Shown: one piece after another, positions 45,096 through 54,533 of the stretch
How the letters are laid out: each line of letters begins with the position of its first letter
Numbering within the stretch: the stretch's first letter is position 1
Program-made: the position numbers and the translations under genes
The notes under the pieces: generated by a model
Databases searched by the model: none
The model's input: the letters and a program-made list of their open reading frames with translations, nothing else
What the model was told of the DNA's origin: nothing
DNA from: an uncultured SAR86 cluster bacterium
GTDB taxonomy: Bacteria > Pseudomonadota > Gammaproteobacteria > Magnimaribacterales > D2472
Direction: 5' to 3'
Assembly (NCBI GenBank): GCA_902583575.1
Contig: CACHWY010000002.1
Coordinates: 161,557 to 225,556 of the forward strand
Length of the DNA stretch: 64,000 nt

Positions 45096-45998
45096 TTATC
45101 TTTGAGCTTCTTTGAACGCTCTTGTGATTAAATCTTTCATCCAGATATGGCCTCCATCACCTTCGTCACTTTTATGCCATATTAAGAAATATTCCATAGA
45201 TGGTATTTCAATTGGGATTTCAACAAAAGATAAATTATTTCTTTTTGCAAAGCTTCTAGTAGCCATCAATATCAAATCAGTTGATTTTATTATTGGAGGC
45301 GCAATTAAAAAATGTTGGCATCTTAAAGCAACATTTCTTTTAAGACCAATTTTATCAAGCTCCATATCTATCAAATGTTCTCCCATTTTTCTTCGAGAGA
45401 CATGTAGATGCTTTTCTTTCACTACATCTTCAATTGTTATATTTTTTATTTTTGAAATATTGTGACCATCTCTATGAATTGCTACAAAGTCATCCTCAAA
45501 GACTTTTGATGAATTGACTTCATTTGAGTTAGGTATTACTGGATCCACAACGAAGTCAAGATTATTTGTTGAAAGAGCATGGACTTGATCAGCTCTTTTG
45601 TAAGCATAACTACCTAGAGAAATATTAGGCGCACTCTCATAGATTTCTTTCATTATAAATGGCAGGACTCTACTTTCAGATATATCACCCAATGACAATT
45701 TAAAATTTCTATTTGATGTCGCAGGGTCAAAGGTATCGGGCTCATTTACACTTTGTTGAATTAAGGTAAGTGCATTTTGTATGTCTGAGATCATATTTTC
45801 TGTTTTTTGAGTAGGTACCATCCCCGAACCTGTTCTAACAAATAGATCGTCATTAAATTTATCTCTTAACCTTGACAATGCATTACTTACTGCCGGTTGA
45901 GTAATGCCAACAACTTGGGCAGCTTTTGTTAGACTTCCTTCTGTATATATTGCATTCAATATTACAAATAGGTTTAGATCAAATGAGCTAATTTTCAT
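45096..45998 (-). CDS. LysR-family transcriptional regulator
   Basis: The 300-residue protein has the LysR winged HTH in the first 65 residues (FVILNAIYTEGSLTKAAQVVGITQPAVSNALSRLRD) and a periplasmic-binding-like effector domain. The wording of the HTH is close to NodD/NahR-like regulators. Transcribed away from the acyl-CoA dehydrogenase at 46162, with an inverted repeat between, it probably regulates that gene in response to a metabolite. Confidence 0.93.
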   Translation of the reverse strand: MKISSFDLNLFVILNAIYTEGSLTKAAQVVGITQPAVSNALSRLRDKFNDDLFVRTGSGMVPTQKTENMISDIQNALTLIQQSVNEPDTFDPATSNRNFKLSLGDISESRVLPFIMKEIYESAPNISLGSYAYKRADQVHALSTNNLDFVVDPVIPNSNEVNSSKVFEDDFVAIHRDGHNISKIKNITIEDVVKEKHLHVSRRKMGEHLIDMELDKIGLKRNVALRCQHFLIAPPIIKSTDLILMATRSFAKRNNLSFVEIPIEIPSMEYFLIWHKSDEGDGGHIWMKDLITRAFKEAQR

Positions 45999-46037
45999 CT
46001 TAGAAATTCCAAATAATTTAAATTAAACATTACGTTA

Positions 46038-46055
46038 ATATGTTTATCTTCATAT
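46038..46055. promoter_or_regulatory. Second, imperfect LysR-type site
   Basis: ATATG (46038-46042) and CATAT (46051-46055) form an inverted repeat with an eight-base gap, just beside the stronger palindrome. LysR regulators commonly use a recall site and an activation site at this spacing. Chance in AT-rich DNA is not excluded. Confidence 0.3.
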
Positions 46056-46060
46056 AGATT

Positions 46061-46075
46061 TGTATGTGACATACA
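46061..46075. promoter_or_regulatory. Perfect palindrome, probable LysR binding site
   Basis: TGTATG-TGA-CATACA has six-base perfect arms and contains T-N11-A, the LysR consensus. It lies 63 bases from the LysR start and 87 bases from the dehydrogenase start codon, between the two divergent genes. Confidence 0.6.
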
Positions 46076-46161
46076 GCTATTATAGAAATAGATATCTTTA
46101 TTACTATTCATAGTATTTATAATGGTAACAAAATTTTTAATATAACGGGAGACTAAAGCAC

Positions 46162-47379
46162 ATGATGCCTGAACTAAGACCAGAAGCAATTGAATTAGTA
46201 GAAAAAGTTAAAACTTTCATAAAAGAAGAAGTTAAACCTCAAGAGCATGTATTTCATGAACAAATAGTAGAAGGAAAAGATCGTTGGAAAACCTATCCAA
46301 AAGTAATTGATGAGCTAAAAGAAAAAGCAAGATCAGCTGGACTTTGGAACTTATTTTTACCTGAAAGCGAATTCGGTGCTGGACTTACAAATTATGAATA
46401 TGCACATTTAGCAGAAGAAATGGGTAAATCTCATATTGCTTCTGAAGCTATGAATTGTAGCGCACCTGATACTGGTAATATGGAGGTTATTGCACGATAT
46501 GGCAACGAACAACATCAAAAGGAATGGTTGCAACCATTATTAGATGGAAAAATAAGATCTGCATTTGGAATGACAGAACCAGGTACAGCATCATCGGATG
46601 CTACTAATATGCAAGCAACAGCAGTCCTTGATGGAGATGAATATGTTATTAATGGTGAGAAATGGTGGACATCAGGAGCAGGCGACCCAAGATGTAAGAT
46701 TATTATTTTTATGTGTGTTACTAACCCTGACAATCCAAAACACCAAAGACATTCTATGATACTCGTTCCAATGGAATCTGAAGGAGTTGAAATTAAGAAG
46801 ATGATGCATGTATTTGGATATGATGATGCGCCTCATGGACATGCCCATATGAAATTTAATAACGTTAGGGTGCCAAAAGAGAATTTACTTTTAGGTGAAG
46901 GCAGAGGATTTGAAATAGCTCAAGGGAGACTAGGGCCTGGAAGGATTCATCATTGTATGAGAGCTATAGGTGTTGGAGAGATTGCATTAGAGTTAATGTG
47001 CAGACGAGGCATGGACCCTAATAAAATTGCTTTTGGAAAAAATTTAGCAAATTTAGGCGCTAATTTTGATTACATTGCTGAATCAAGAATGGAGCTTAAT
47101 GCTGCAAGACTTTTAACATTGGATGCTGCCATAAAGATGGATACTGTAGGTAATAAAATTGCAGCCAGTGAGATAGCCCAAATAAAGGTTTACGTTCCTA
47201 ATGTTGTATTAAAAATAATTGATAGAGCAATTCAAATTCATGGAGGCGAGGGCGTTTCACAACTAACCCCATTAGCATCTATGTATGCGCATATGAGAAC
47301 ACTTAGATTAGCTGATGGACCTGATGAAGTTCATAGAAGAGCAGTTGCTAGATATGAGCTTGGCAAATATATGAGTTAA
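46162..47379 (+). CDS. Acyl-CoA dehydrogenase
   Basis: The 405-residue enzyme has [16 protein letters not shown] near 135-150, [16 protein letters not shown], and a C-terminal [31 protein letters not shown]. The wording resembles the ACAD10/11-type and other long-chain dehydrogenases of marine gammaproteobacteria. A GGGAGA precedes the two adjacent ATG codons at 46162 and 46165. It is probably under LysR control (see the palindrome upstream). Followed by sbcB after four bases. Confidence 0.94.
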   Translation: MMPELRPEAIELVEKVKTFIKEEVKPQEHVFHEQIVEGKDRWKTYPKVIDELKEKARSAGLWNLFLPESEFGAGLTNYEYAHLAEEMGKSHIASEAMNCSAPDTGNMEVIARYGNEQHQKEWLQPLLDGKIRSAFGMTEPGTASSDATNMQATAVLDGDEYVINGEKWWTSGAGDPRCKIIIFMCVTNPDNPKHQRHSMILVPMESEGVEIKKMMHVFGYDDAPHGHAHMKFNNVRVPKENLLLGEGRGFEIAQGRLGPGRIHHCMRAIGVGEIALELMCRRGMDPNKIAFGKNLANLGANFDYIAESRMELNAARLLTLDAAIKMDTVGNKIAASEIAQIKVYVPNVVLKIIDRAIQIHGGEGVSQLTPLASMYAHMRTLRLADGPDEVHRRAVARYELGKYMS

Positions 47380-47383
47380 AAAT

Positions 47384-48781
47384 TTGTCTAGAAACTTAAT
47401 CTTTTACGATACAGAAACAACTGGAATTCATAAGGATTTTAGTCAAATCATTCAATGTGGTTCTATTCTTACAGATAGCTCATTTAAAGTTAAGGGAGAG
47501 CAAAATATTAGCAGTAGACCATTACCATGGGTAATACCCCAACCAAAGGCGATGCTTACTAATAAAAAAATAAATTCTTTTACTTCTAACATCTCACATT
47601 ATCAAATGATGAAAGATATCCAGTATCAATGGAAAGAGTGGTGTATTGAATCACCATCTATATTTATTAGCTATAACGGACATGCTTTTGATGAAGAATT
47701 AATTAGAAGACAATTTTGGTGTAATCTTTTGGAGCCCTATATTACCAATACTAATCAAAATGGCAGATTAGATTTAATGTTAATGATTCATAATATAGCT
47801 ACTTTTTTTTCAGATGAAATATCAATTCCTTTATTTGAAGATGGTCCTGCTCTAAGTATAAAACTTGAACATTTAGCAGATAAACATGGCATAGACGTAA
47901 GCGATGCTCATGATGCAATTTCAGATTGTAAATTTATGATTGGTTTATGCAAGGTCATAAAAGAGAAGATTCCAGATGCATTCGAATCTTTTTTAAATAT
48001 ATCTACTAAAGAGGGTATTAAAAATCTTCTTTATTCTGATGAGTTTCTTGCATTAGGTGAAGTATTTAGACGCCATCCTTTTAAATATCCGGTTGTTATT
48101 TGTGGTGCAGATAATTCAAGGCCTAATGAGATATGTTTTTTTGATTTAAGCTTTGATCCTGATGAAATCATCGATTTAGATTTCACTGAAATTAACAAAA
48201 TGATTCAATCTGGATCAAGAGATTTGCCATTAAAAAAATATAAAATTAATAAAACTATACCTATATGCTCAAGCAAACTTCTTACAAAAAATAATCACTT
48301 TGATATTACTCATGATGAGCTACAGAGGCGCGCTGATATTGTTAAATCTAATAAAGATTTTTTTACAAAAGTTTCACAAGCAATGGAAGATAGGATCATG
48401 AATTTTCCAGAAGCTAGCTATGTCGAGGGTACTATTTATTCTGGCGGATTTCCATCATATAGAGATCAAGATTTAATGAAAGAATTTCATCTATCAGACG
48501 ATCCTGAGCAATTAATTAAAATTTCAAGAAATTTTGAAGATGAACGCTTTCGTTTGTTAGCTGAACGAATCATATGCAATGAATATCAAATAGATATTCC
48601 TCAAGATATAAAAGGTAGATATGACGACCTTATACATGAAAGAGTACAAACAGAAGGTAAATGGGGCTCTGTTGATAAAGCGCTTCAGGAAATTGATAAG
48701 TTACTAGATGAAAAACATGATCAAGAAGATATCAATATTCTGAATGCAACGAAAGAAAAACTCTTATCTATGAAGAATTAA
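47384..48781 (+). CDS. sbcB: Exodeoxyribonuclease I
   Basis: ExoI digests single-stranded DNA 3'-5' in recombination and mismatch repair. The 465-residue protein opens with the DEDDh motif FYDTETTGI, then SYNGHAFDEELIRR, and DAHDAISDCKFMIGL with the catalytic His and Asp; the SH3-like and C-terminal helical parts follow (GFPSYRDQDLMKEFH). Start is TTG at 47384, since no ATG or GTG fits upstream. SbcB is mainly gammaproteobacterial, which supports the placement. Confidence 0.95.
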   Translation: MSRNLIFYDTETTGIHKDFSQIIQCGSILTDSSFKVKGEQNISSRPLPWVIPQPKAMLTNKKINSFTSNISHYQMMKDIQYQWKEWCIESPSIFISYNGHAFDEELIRRQFWCNLLEPYITNTNQNGRLDLMLMIHNIATFFSDEISIPLFEDGPALSIKLEHLADKHGIDVSDAHDAISDCKFMIGLCKVIKEKIPDAFESFLNISTKEGIKNLLYSDEFLALGEVFRRHPFKYPVVICGADNSRPNEICFFDLSFDPDEIIDLDFTEINKMIQSGSRDLPLKKYKINKTIPICSSKLLTKNNHFDITHDELQRRADIVKSNKDFFTKVSQAMEDRIMNFPEASYVEGTIYSGGFPSYRDQDLMKEFHLSDDPEQLIKISRNFEDERFRLLAERIICNEYQIDIPQDIKGRYDDLIHERVQTEGKWGSVDKALQEIDKLLDEKHDQEDINILNATKEKLLSMKN

Positions 48782-48783
48782 AA

Positions 48784-49530
48784 ATGAAAAAATTGAATAT
48801 CTATTTTTATCTATTCATATTTATTAGTTCTGTAAATACTTCTCATATTAAAGCAGATGTGTATTTAGAAAATTTTAGTTTAGATGATGTTTTAAAAAAT
48901 GGCAGAAGCTTAATGAGTCTTGATTATGGGCTTCATTATCTAGAGCTTCAATCGAATGACCAAAAAAAATTATTTATAGGTATTCATGGGGGCAATAGCG
49001 AAGGGTATGAGTGGATATACCCTTATCTAACTATAGATTCATTTGCGACTTTGATGACTTTTTTTCGCTATAACGATAATTTTTGTCCAAACAGAGCTTA
49101 TCAAAAACTTAATAATGAAATTAGTTCAATATTAAATAAAAATAAGAATATTGATCAAGTTATATTAATGGGTCATAGCTATGGAGCAATGATAGTTTCA
49201 ATGTTCTCTGATAAGTGGACTAGTGAGACGCCTTTAACAATACATACAGTTGCAGGACCTTTAACTGGACCAGTATCATCAAATCTTAGATCTTGGCTTT
49301 TTAGAAATATATGTGATTATCATCCTCCTAATACGATAAGAGATAATGTAGTTTTTTATCAATGGAGAACAATCAAAGAATTAGATGGAGTATTTAATAA
49401 CTTGGAATATGATCCGCAGATTATTTATTTAAAAGGTAGCTTGGTTACTAGACTGCCCGATACTTATAATGGAAGGCGGTTAGGGCATAACTGGTCATTA
49501 AGTTGGGTAGCAGAGAAGATTGCAGAATAA
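48784..49530 (+). CDS. Secreted alpha/beta-hydrolase-like protein
   Basis: A signal peptide (about 1-24) precedes an alpha/beta-hydrolase core with GIHGGNSEGYEW (oxyanion region, about 66-77) and the nucleophile elbow MGHSYGAM with S132. A late His in GHNW (near 236) could complete the triad. The 248 residues are compact. The substrate is unknown. It follows sbcB by two bases and ends just before tRNA-Val on the other strand. Confidence 0.75.
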   Translation: MKKLNIYFYLFIFISSVNTSHIKADVYLENFSLDDVLKNGRSLMSLDYGLHYLELQSNDQKKLFIGIHGGNSEGYEWIYPYLTIDSFATLMTFFRYNDNFCPNRAYQKLNNEISSILNKNKNIDQVILMGHSYGAMIVSMFSDKWTSETPLTIHTVAGPLTGPVSSNLRSWLFRNICDYHPPNTIRDNVVFYQWRTIKELDGVFNNLEYDPQIIYLKGSLVTRLPDTYNGRRLGHNWSLSWVAEKIAE

Positions 49531-49535
49531 ATAAT

Positions 49536-49612
49536 TGGTGGGCGAGGAGAGATTCGAACTCCCGACTTCCTGCGTGTCGAGCAGACACTCTAACCAACTG
49601 AGTTACTCGCCC
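49536..49612 (-). tRNA. tRNA-Val (anticodon GAC) with C at position 33
   Basis: The reverse complement folds as a cloverleaf: acceptor GGGCGAG/CTCGCCC, D stem ACTC/GAGT, anticodon stem TCTGC/GCAGG, loop TCGACAC, T arm GGGAG-TTCGAAT-CTCTC, discriminator A and encoded CCA. The loop gives anticodon GAC (valine GUC/GUU), but position 33 is C instead of the nearly universal U. The discriminator A73 also fits valine rather than aspartate. Confidence 0.85.
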
Positions 49613-49680
49613 AAATTGAAAGTAATTTTACACAAAAAATCTTATTGGACGACATTATATCCAGTATTTAACAATTATTT

Positions 49681-50121
49681 TTAGATTTTGGAAAGATAAT
49701 CATCAAGCCTAGATTGATTAATTACAAATACCGATTTAAATTGTGTAGCCGCTGCCTTAATAGTATCTAAGTTTGACTTATCATTCCCAACCTGGATAAC
49801 TCCAACCATCGCCATCATTACATGAGGAGTGCACTGATAAACATAAACTCCTGGTATATTGAAATCAACTGTAATATCTCTACTAAGATCACTGTTCCAT
49901 GTTTGTGCATTATTTGGAATCATTGAGGAAATTGATGCTGAATTATGTGCAGCATCAATAGATTTAAAGGTAACACTATCTCCAGGATTAATTTTTAAAA
50001 CAGAAGGTTCAAAAATCATCACTCCCTCAGTTCCCTGATTAAGCATTTTTACGATATGATTTGCTGAATATAAATTTACCTGAAAGGACAATATTAAAAT
50101 TAAAAGTATTATTTTGTTCAT
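49681..50121 (-). CDS. Pseudoazurin-like blue copper protein
   Basis: The 146-residue exported cupredoxin has copper ligands H59 (DAAHNS), C97, H100 and M105 in YQCTPHVMMAM, with pseudoazurin-type spacing (C-x2-H-x4-M). A signal peptide (about 1-19) precedes FEPSVLKINPGDSVTFK. A C-terminal helical extension (about 115-146) also matches pseudoazurins. It would carry single electrons in the periplasm; partner enzymes are not in the window. Divergent from the serine hydrolase gene with 103 bases between. Confidence 0.9.
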   Translation of the reverse strand: MNKIILLILILSFQVNLYSANHIVKMLNQGTEGVMIFEPSVLKINPGDSVTFKSIDAAHNSASISSMIPNNAQTWNSDLSRDITVDFNIPGVYVYQCTPHVMMAMVGVIQVGNDKSNLDTIKAAATQFKSVFVINQSRLDDYLSKI

Positions 50122-50224
50122 CTAAACTCCAATAAAAATTATTATGTTATTAAATTTTTTTATGTTTTTAATTTATACTAAAAAGATATATTATTAGCAT
50201 AATTTATATATAAGGATCTATAGA

Positions 50225-51433
50225 ATGAAATCAATAAAAATTAATAATATTTTAATACTTAGCTTTATTATCATGCCGATGATGTTATTTCAGGTGCAGG
50301 CATCCCCTGGTGAATATTGGGATGAAGCGTTACCAGAAGACAAGGGTATTTCAAGTGACAAAGTAAATAAGTTATTTGATTTATCTTTTGAAGACGATGC
50401 AACTCAATCAGTAGTTTTAATAAAAGATGGTGTTTTAATTGCGGAACGTTATGCTGATGGGTATGACAAAAATTCGTTTGGCACATCTTGGTCAATGGCA
50501 AAAAGCTTTTATGCTGCATTAATTTTAATTTCAGTAGATAAAGGTGAAATAGGAAGCCTCGATGACAAAGTATCTAAATATTTAGATTATTTTAATGATG
50601 ATCGTTCTGTAATAACAATAAGACAACTATTAAATATGTCTAGCGGTCTTGAATACCCTGAAACACAACATGAAATGATGTTTTTTCAACCAGATCACTT
50701 GGAATATTCAAGACAGGTAAAGCTTGAAAAAGAACCGGATACTCTTTTTGAGTATAACAATGTAAATTCAATGCTTTTAGGAGACATCCTTTTACAAGTA
50801 ACTGGTAAGAAGGCAGACGTTCTTTTAGAAGAAAGAATACTAGATAAACTTGAAGTAAAAAATAAAACTTTATGGAGAGACTCTAAACAAAATGTTCTTA
50901 CATATTGTTGTATAGACATGACAGCTAGAGATTATGCAAGATTTGGACAACTATTTTCTAATAGTGGCGTCTGGAAAGATGAACAAATTATTTCTAAAGA
51001 ATTAGTAGATGAAACATTTCAATATGTTTGGGATACGCCTAATTGGTGGACAGATTATAAAAGAGGTTATTCTTTGCATTGGTGGGTTTCTAGATATAGC
51101 GAGGATTCTAAAATCTTTAATGCAAGTGGAAGATTTGGACAATATATTTTTGTAGATAGAGAAAATGATATTGTGTTTGTAAGAATTACAAAAAATACTC
51201 CTGCTGATGGGCCGATCCAAGATTGGTCTAGATTATCTTGGTTTACTTGGATTAATAATGTTGAATTTTTAATAGCCTTTTTCCAAACTCTTGAAAATTG
51301 GGGAGTTGTTAAAATAGGCGCAGACAGCAACGTAAAATCACCTAGCACAAGGGAAGAAGGCGCATCAAAAGAATTTTATAGAGATTATGAGTTAGTAATG
51401 GATGCTATGGCTAATCTTAGTCGGGATCAGTAG
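50225..51433 (+). CDS. Serine hydrolase of the beta-lactamase/class C family
   Basis: A signal peptide (about 1-26) precedes the penicillin-binding-like domain with S-x-x-K SMAK (S90, K93), YNN in FEYNNVNS near 175, and a late HWWVSRYSEDSKIFNASGRFGQ. Such proteins in marine bacteria are usually esterases or peptidases rather than resistance enzymes. The 402-residue length is usual. Its 3' end overlaps the convergent small gene by 17 bases. Confidence 0.88.
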   Translation: MKSIKINNILILSFIIMPMMLFQVQASPGEYWDEALPEDKGISSDKVNKLFDLSFEDDATQSVVLIKDGVLIAERYADGYDKNSFGTSWSMAKSFYAALILISVDKGEIGSLDDKVSKYLDYFNDDRSVITIRQLLNMSSGLEYPETQHEMMFFQPDHLEYSRQVKLEKEPDTLFEYNNVNSMLLGDILLQVTGKKADVLLEERILDKLEVKNKTLWRDSKQNVLTYCCIDMTARDYARFGQLFSNSGVWKDEQIISKELVDETFQYVWDTPNWWTDYKRGYSLHWWVSRYSEDSKIFNASGRFGQYIFVDRENDIVFVRITKNTPADGPIQDWSRLSWFTWINNVEFLIAFFQTLENWGVVKIGADSNVKSPSTREEGASKEFYRDYELVMDAMANLSRDQ

Positions 51434-51611
51434 TTAGTTCATTTACTTTTTTTAGATAACTGTCCATATCTTTTTTCCATTCTTCTAAATAATAACCATC
51501 ATTACCATGTTTATTTATATACCTTAAGAAGACTCTTCCAGATGCATCTTCAAATCCTGGTTCATAGGGTTTTCCTGTCAATTTATTTGGCCTTTTAAAT
51601 TGATTATCCAT
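51417..51611 (-). CDS. Small conserved-looking protein, 64 aa, unknown
   Basis: The start is ATG at 51611, sharing a base with the SLC13 stop codon (TAATG on the minus strand), so it is translationally coupled to the transporter. A longer reading to 51686 lies inside the permease gene. Sequence runs MDNQFKRPNKLTGKPYEPGF and GRVFLRYINKHGNDGYYLEEWKKDM; it is charged, soluble and without a signal. I do not recognise the family. The 3' end overlaps the serine hydrolase by 17 bases. Confidence 0.6.
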   Translation of the reverse strand: MDNQFKRPNKLTGKPYEPGFEDASGRVFLRYINKHGNDGYYLEEWKKDMDSYLKKVNELTTDPD

Positions 51612-53377
51612 TAGGTCCAAACAAACAATATCATAGGAATTGAAACCAAAATTATTAGTATGTCCATAGGCAAACCCAATCTCCAATAGTCTGTAAATTT
51701 ATAGTTACCTGGACCCATAACAACTGTATTACATTGATGCCCAATAGGTGTTAAGAAGGCGCAACTAGCTCCAACAGCTACTACCATTAAGAAAGGCTCA
51801 ACCGCATAACCAAGCTCTGAAGCAATCCCTGTTGAGATTGGTGCCATTATAACTGCTGTTGCAGCATTATTAATTATGTCAGTTGTAGCCATTGTTACTA
51901 TCAAAATAGTAAAGAGTATCCAAAATAGACTTAAATTAGATGCATATTCAGATATTGAAATTGCTATTACATCGCTAAGTCCTGTAGTCTGAAGAGCTGT
52001 TCCAATTGGAATCATTGCCGCTAGCATAACTATTATTGGCCAATCTATTTCTCTATAAAAATTACTGTCTATAATTTTTATTCTTGCAAAACCTAACACG
52101 CAAAGTAAAAAGGCCGCTGCAGCACTTAAATAATTAAATGAAACTAAAAAAATAGACAGAGAAAAGAAAATTAATCCTTTGAGAAGTCTACTTCTACTTG
52201 GAATAGTTTGAAGCTCTCTTTGACGTATAGGCATTAACCCTAAATGTTTTATTTTATTAGAAACATCTTCTTCATCTAGATCTCTAACCCCTAGAAGCAA
52301 AACATCTCCTGCTTTAAATGTCTCTCTTGTTAATCTAGTTCTATATTTAGACCCTTTCCTCCATAAGCCTAATAAATTTAATTCTTCAAAAGCTAGTTTA
52401 AGAAAAAAATCATACTTTCTTCCTATTAATCTTGATCCCGGCGTAATCATCACCTCTATTTCTTCAAGATCATCCTCATCAAAAGAATGTAATTCTTTAG
52501 GTATAGAAAAACCAAAAACATCTAAAATATTACTTATATCATCTGGCGGAGTTTTAATGACTAATATTTGACCAGATTTTATTCGCATATTATTTTGTAC
52601 TTTCCTAACCGAACCATTTTCAGAAACAATTCCTAAAATTTCTGTATCTTCACCAGCTTGTTTTTTAAATTTATATAGAGTCATACCAATTGCTGAGCTT
52701 CCATCATTTACAGATACCTCGAATAGGTATCCTTTCAGATCAATTAAGTGTTCAGTTTTAGAGCCAGTATTTCTTAATAAGATAAATTTGTTACCTAGTA
52801 GCGCAATAAATAATATGCTTAATAAGGTAATTACTATTCCAACATATGAAAAGTCAAAAAAATTAAACCCTGAAGAAGAAATGGTTGCTTTATATTCAGA
52901 AATAATAATATTTGGAGGTGTTCCAATCGCAGTATTCATTCCACCTAAAATACAAGCAAATGCTAATGGCATTAAAAATTTTGAAGCATGCCATTCCATT
53001 TTTTGACAGACATTTAGAGTAATAGGCAATAAGATTGCTAATGCTCCAATGTTATTTATAAATGAAGAAAGAATTGCAGCAATAAATAACAGACAAATTA
53101 AAAATTGAAATTCAGTAAACGTCCTCGTTCCAATTAATTTTCCAACTAAACCAGTTAAGCCAGAATTCTTTAAACCTTGGCTAATTATTAAAACAAGTGC
53201 AACTGTTACAACAGCGGGATGTGCAAACCCAGCAAATGCGTCATTGGCTGGAATTATTTCAAGAACTACTAGTACAAATAAAGCTCCAATAGCTAATGCG
53301 TCATATCTAACTTTGCCCCAAATAAATAGGCATAAAAGAGCTATAAGTGTTGCAGATAATAAAAATTGATCGTTCAT
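51611..53377 (-). CDS. SLC13-family permease with TrkA-C domains
   Basis: The 588-residue transporter has N-terminal membrane helices (to about 200), two cytoplasmic RCK/TrkA-C-like modules (about 205-370, including GMTLYKFKKQAGEDTEILGI and SRLIGRKYDFF), and a C-terminal helical bundle with ATTDIINNAATAVIMAP and a matching GFAHPAVVTVALVL. The DASS/SLC13 group carries di- or tri-carboxylates or sulfate with Na+. The substrate cannot be read. It follows the MscS gene after six bases, in one operon. Confidence 0.9.
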   Translation of the reverse strand: MNDQFLLSATLIALLCLFIWGKVRYDALAIGALFVLVVLEIIPANDAFAGFAHPAVVTVALVLIISQGLKNSGLTGLVGKLIGTRTFTEFQFLICLLFIAAILSSFINNIGALAILLPITLNVCQKMEWHASKFLMPLAFACILGGMNTAIGTPPNIIISEYKATISSSGFNFFDFSYVGIVITLLSILFIALLGNKFILLRNTGSKTEHLIDLKGYLFEVSVNDGSSAIGMTLYKFKKQAGEDTEILGIVSENGSVRKVQNNMRIKSGQILVIKTPPDDISNILDVFGFSIPKELHSFDEDDLEEIEVMITPGSRLIGRKYDFFLKLAFEELNLLGLWRKGSKYRTRLTRETFKAGDVLLLGVRDLDEEDVSNKIKHLGLMPIRQRELQTIPSRSRLLKGLIFFSLSIFLVSFNYLSAAAAFLLCVLGFARIKIIDSNFYREIDWPIIVMLAAMIPIGTALQTTGLSDVIAISISEYASNLSLFWILFTILIVTMATTDIINNAATAVIMAPISTGIASELGYAVEPFLMVVAVGASCAFLTPIGHQCNTVVMGPGNYKFTDYWRLGLPMDILIILVSIPMILFVWT

Positions 53378-53383
53378 TAGTCA

Positions 53384-54469
53384 TTATTTTGGCATAGATT
53401 CGACATAGAGTGATGTAGAAGGATATGCAAATTCAGATCTATGTTCTTTAACTATTTTCATTATATTAAAAACTAAATTCTCTTTAACTTCATTAAATGC
53501 TGCAAAACCCATTGGATCCGCATACGCAACAATTAATAAGTCTATAGAACTGCCACTTAATTCAACAATTCTTACTACTGGGTCAAGATCACCTTCTGTT
53601 GTAAAATCATTACTTTCAATGATATATTTTTTTATATCATTTCTTATGGATTCTAGTTGCTCTACACTTGTTGAGTAAGTTAAATTTATTTTCCAATTAA
53701 TTCTTCTATTAATCATTTCTCCATGATTAATAACCTTTACATCTGAAAGATCTTTATTAGGAATTGCCATAGGAGCCGTATCAAAAGTTCTTATAACAGT
53801 TGATCTAAACCCAATACTTTCAACTATCCCGTGTATTTGACCGCTGGCTTCAATTCTGTCACCTGGTTGAAATCTATTTTCACCAATTATTAATATTCCA
53901 GATATTAAATTTTTAAAGAAATCTTGTGCCCCTAATGCAACAGCAACGGAAAAGAGGCCTAGCCCGGCTACCAAAGGACCAATTTGAATGCCAAAGATAT
54001 CTAGAATTATTGCAAAACCTATAACCCATACAATAAATTTAGAGCCGCGCTCTAACCACATTTGCATAGATTCAGTTAACCAAGATTTTGTTGAAAGAGC
54101 TTCAAAAATTGGTTTTATACTATTCGCTAGTACGCTAAAAATAGTAAAAACTATAAACGATTTAACTAGATTGGTTGCTATATCTCCTATTAGTCCTGAA
54201 AGAGGAAGTATCAATGTACATATATATAGAGCAATTGTTATTGGAACTAATCCAATTGGTTTTTTTAAAGCATCTAAAATCTCATCATCTATTTTTGACT
54301 CTGTCCTATCTGCAAGTTGTGTAAAAATATTTAATATTACAGAGATAGTAAACCCTCTTAATAGAAAGGCTAATAAAAGTACTGCTAGTGATAATATTAT
54401 GGAACCAAGGTCTATACCAAGAAAACCGCTATTCCAAACATCTGTTACTAAATTTTTAAAATTTTCCAT
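53384..54469 (-). CDS. MscS-family mechanosensitive channel
   Basis: The 361-residue protein has N-terminal helices, then the pore-lining TM3 and beta domain typical of MscS: GLGLFSVAVALGAQDFFKNLISGILIIGENRF (about 168-200), DRIEASGQIHGIVESIGFRSTVIRTFD and AIPNKDL. It opens under membrane tension to release solutes after osmotic downshift. The first half carries four further hydrophobic segments. Same operon as the SLC13 permease. Confidence 0.92.
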   Translation of the reverse strand: MENFKNLVTDVWNSGFLGIDLGSIILSLAVLLLAFLLRGFTISVILNIFTQLADRTESKIDDEILDALKKPIGLVPITIALYICTLILPLSGLIGDIATNLVKSFIVFTIFSVLANSIKPIFEALSTKSWLTESMQMWLERGSKFIVWVIGFAIILDIFGIQIGPLVAGLGLFSVAVALGAQDFFKNLISGILIIGENRFQPGDRIEASGQIHGIVESIGFRSTVIRTFDTAPMAIPNKDLSDVKVINHGEMINRRINWKINLTYSTSVEQLESIRNDIKKYIIESNDFTTEGDLDPVVRIVELSGSSIDLLIVAYADPMGFAAFNEVKENLVFNIMKIVKEHRSEFAYPSTSLYVESMPK

Positions 54470-54533
54470 ATAAATATATTTAAAGTCCTATTTTATGTTG
54501 ATTTTATACTTTTAAGCAAAAAGTATGATTTAT

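Noticed and set aside
49536..49612. Calling the tRNA at this locus tRNA-Asp
   Set aside because: The arm resembles tRNA-Asp, but the loop reads GAC, not GTC, and the discriminator is A, not G.
50225..51433. Beta-lactam resistance gene
   Set aside because: The serine hydrolase family is broad and mostly esterases or peptidases; nothing specific to resistance is visible.
51612..51686. N-terminal extension of the 64-residue gene
   Set aside because: It would lie wholly inside the permease gene; ATG at 51611 is coupled to the permease stop.
53988..54473. 161-codon plus-strand frame opposite the MscS gene
   Set aside because: Shadow of a clearly recognised gene; the translation shows no domain.
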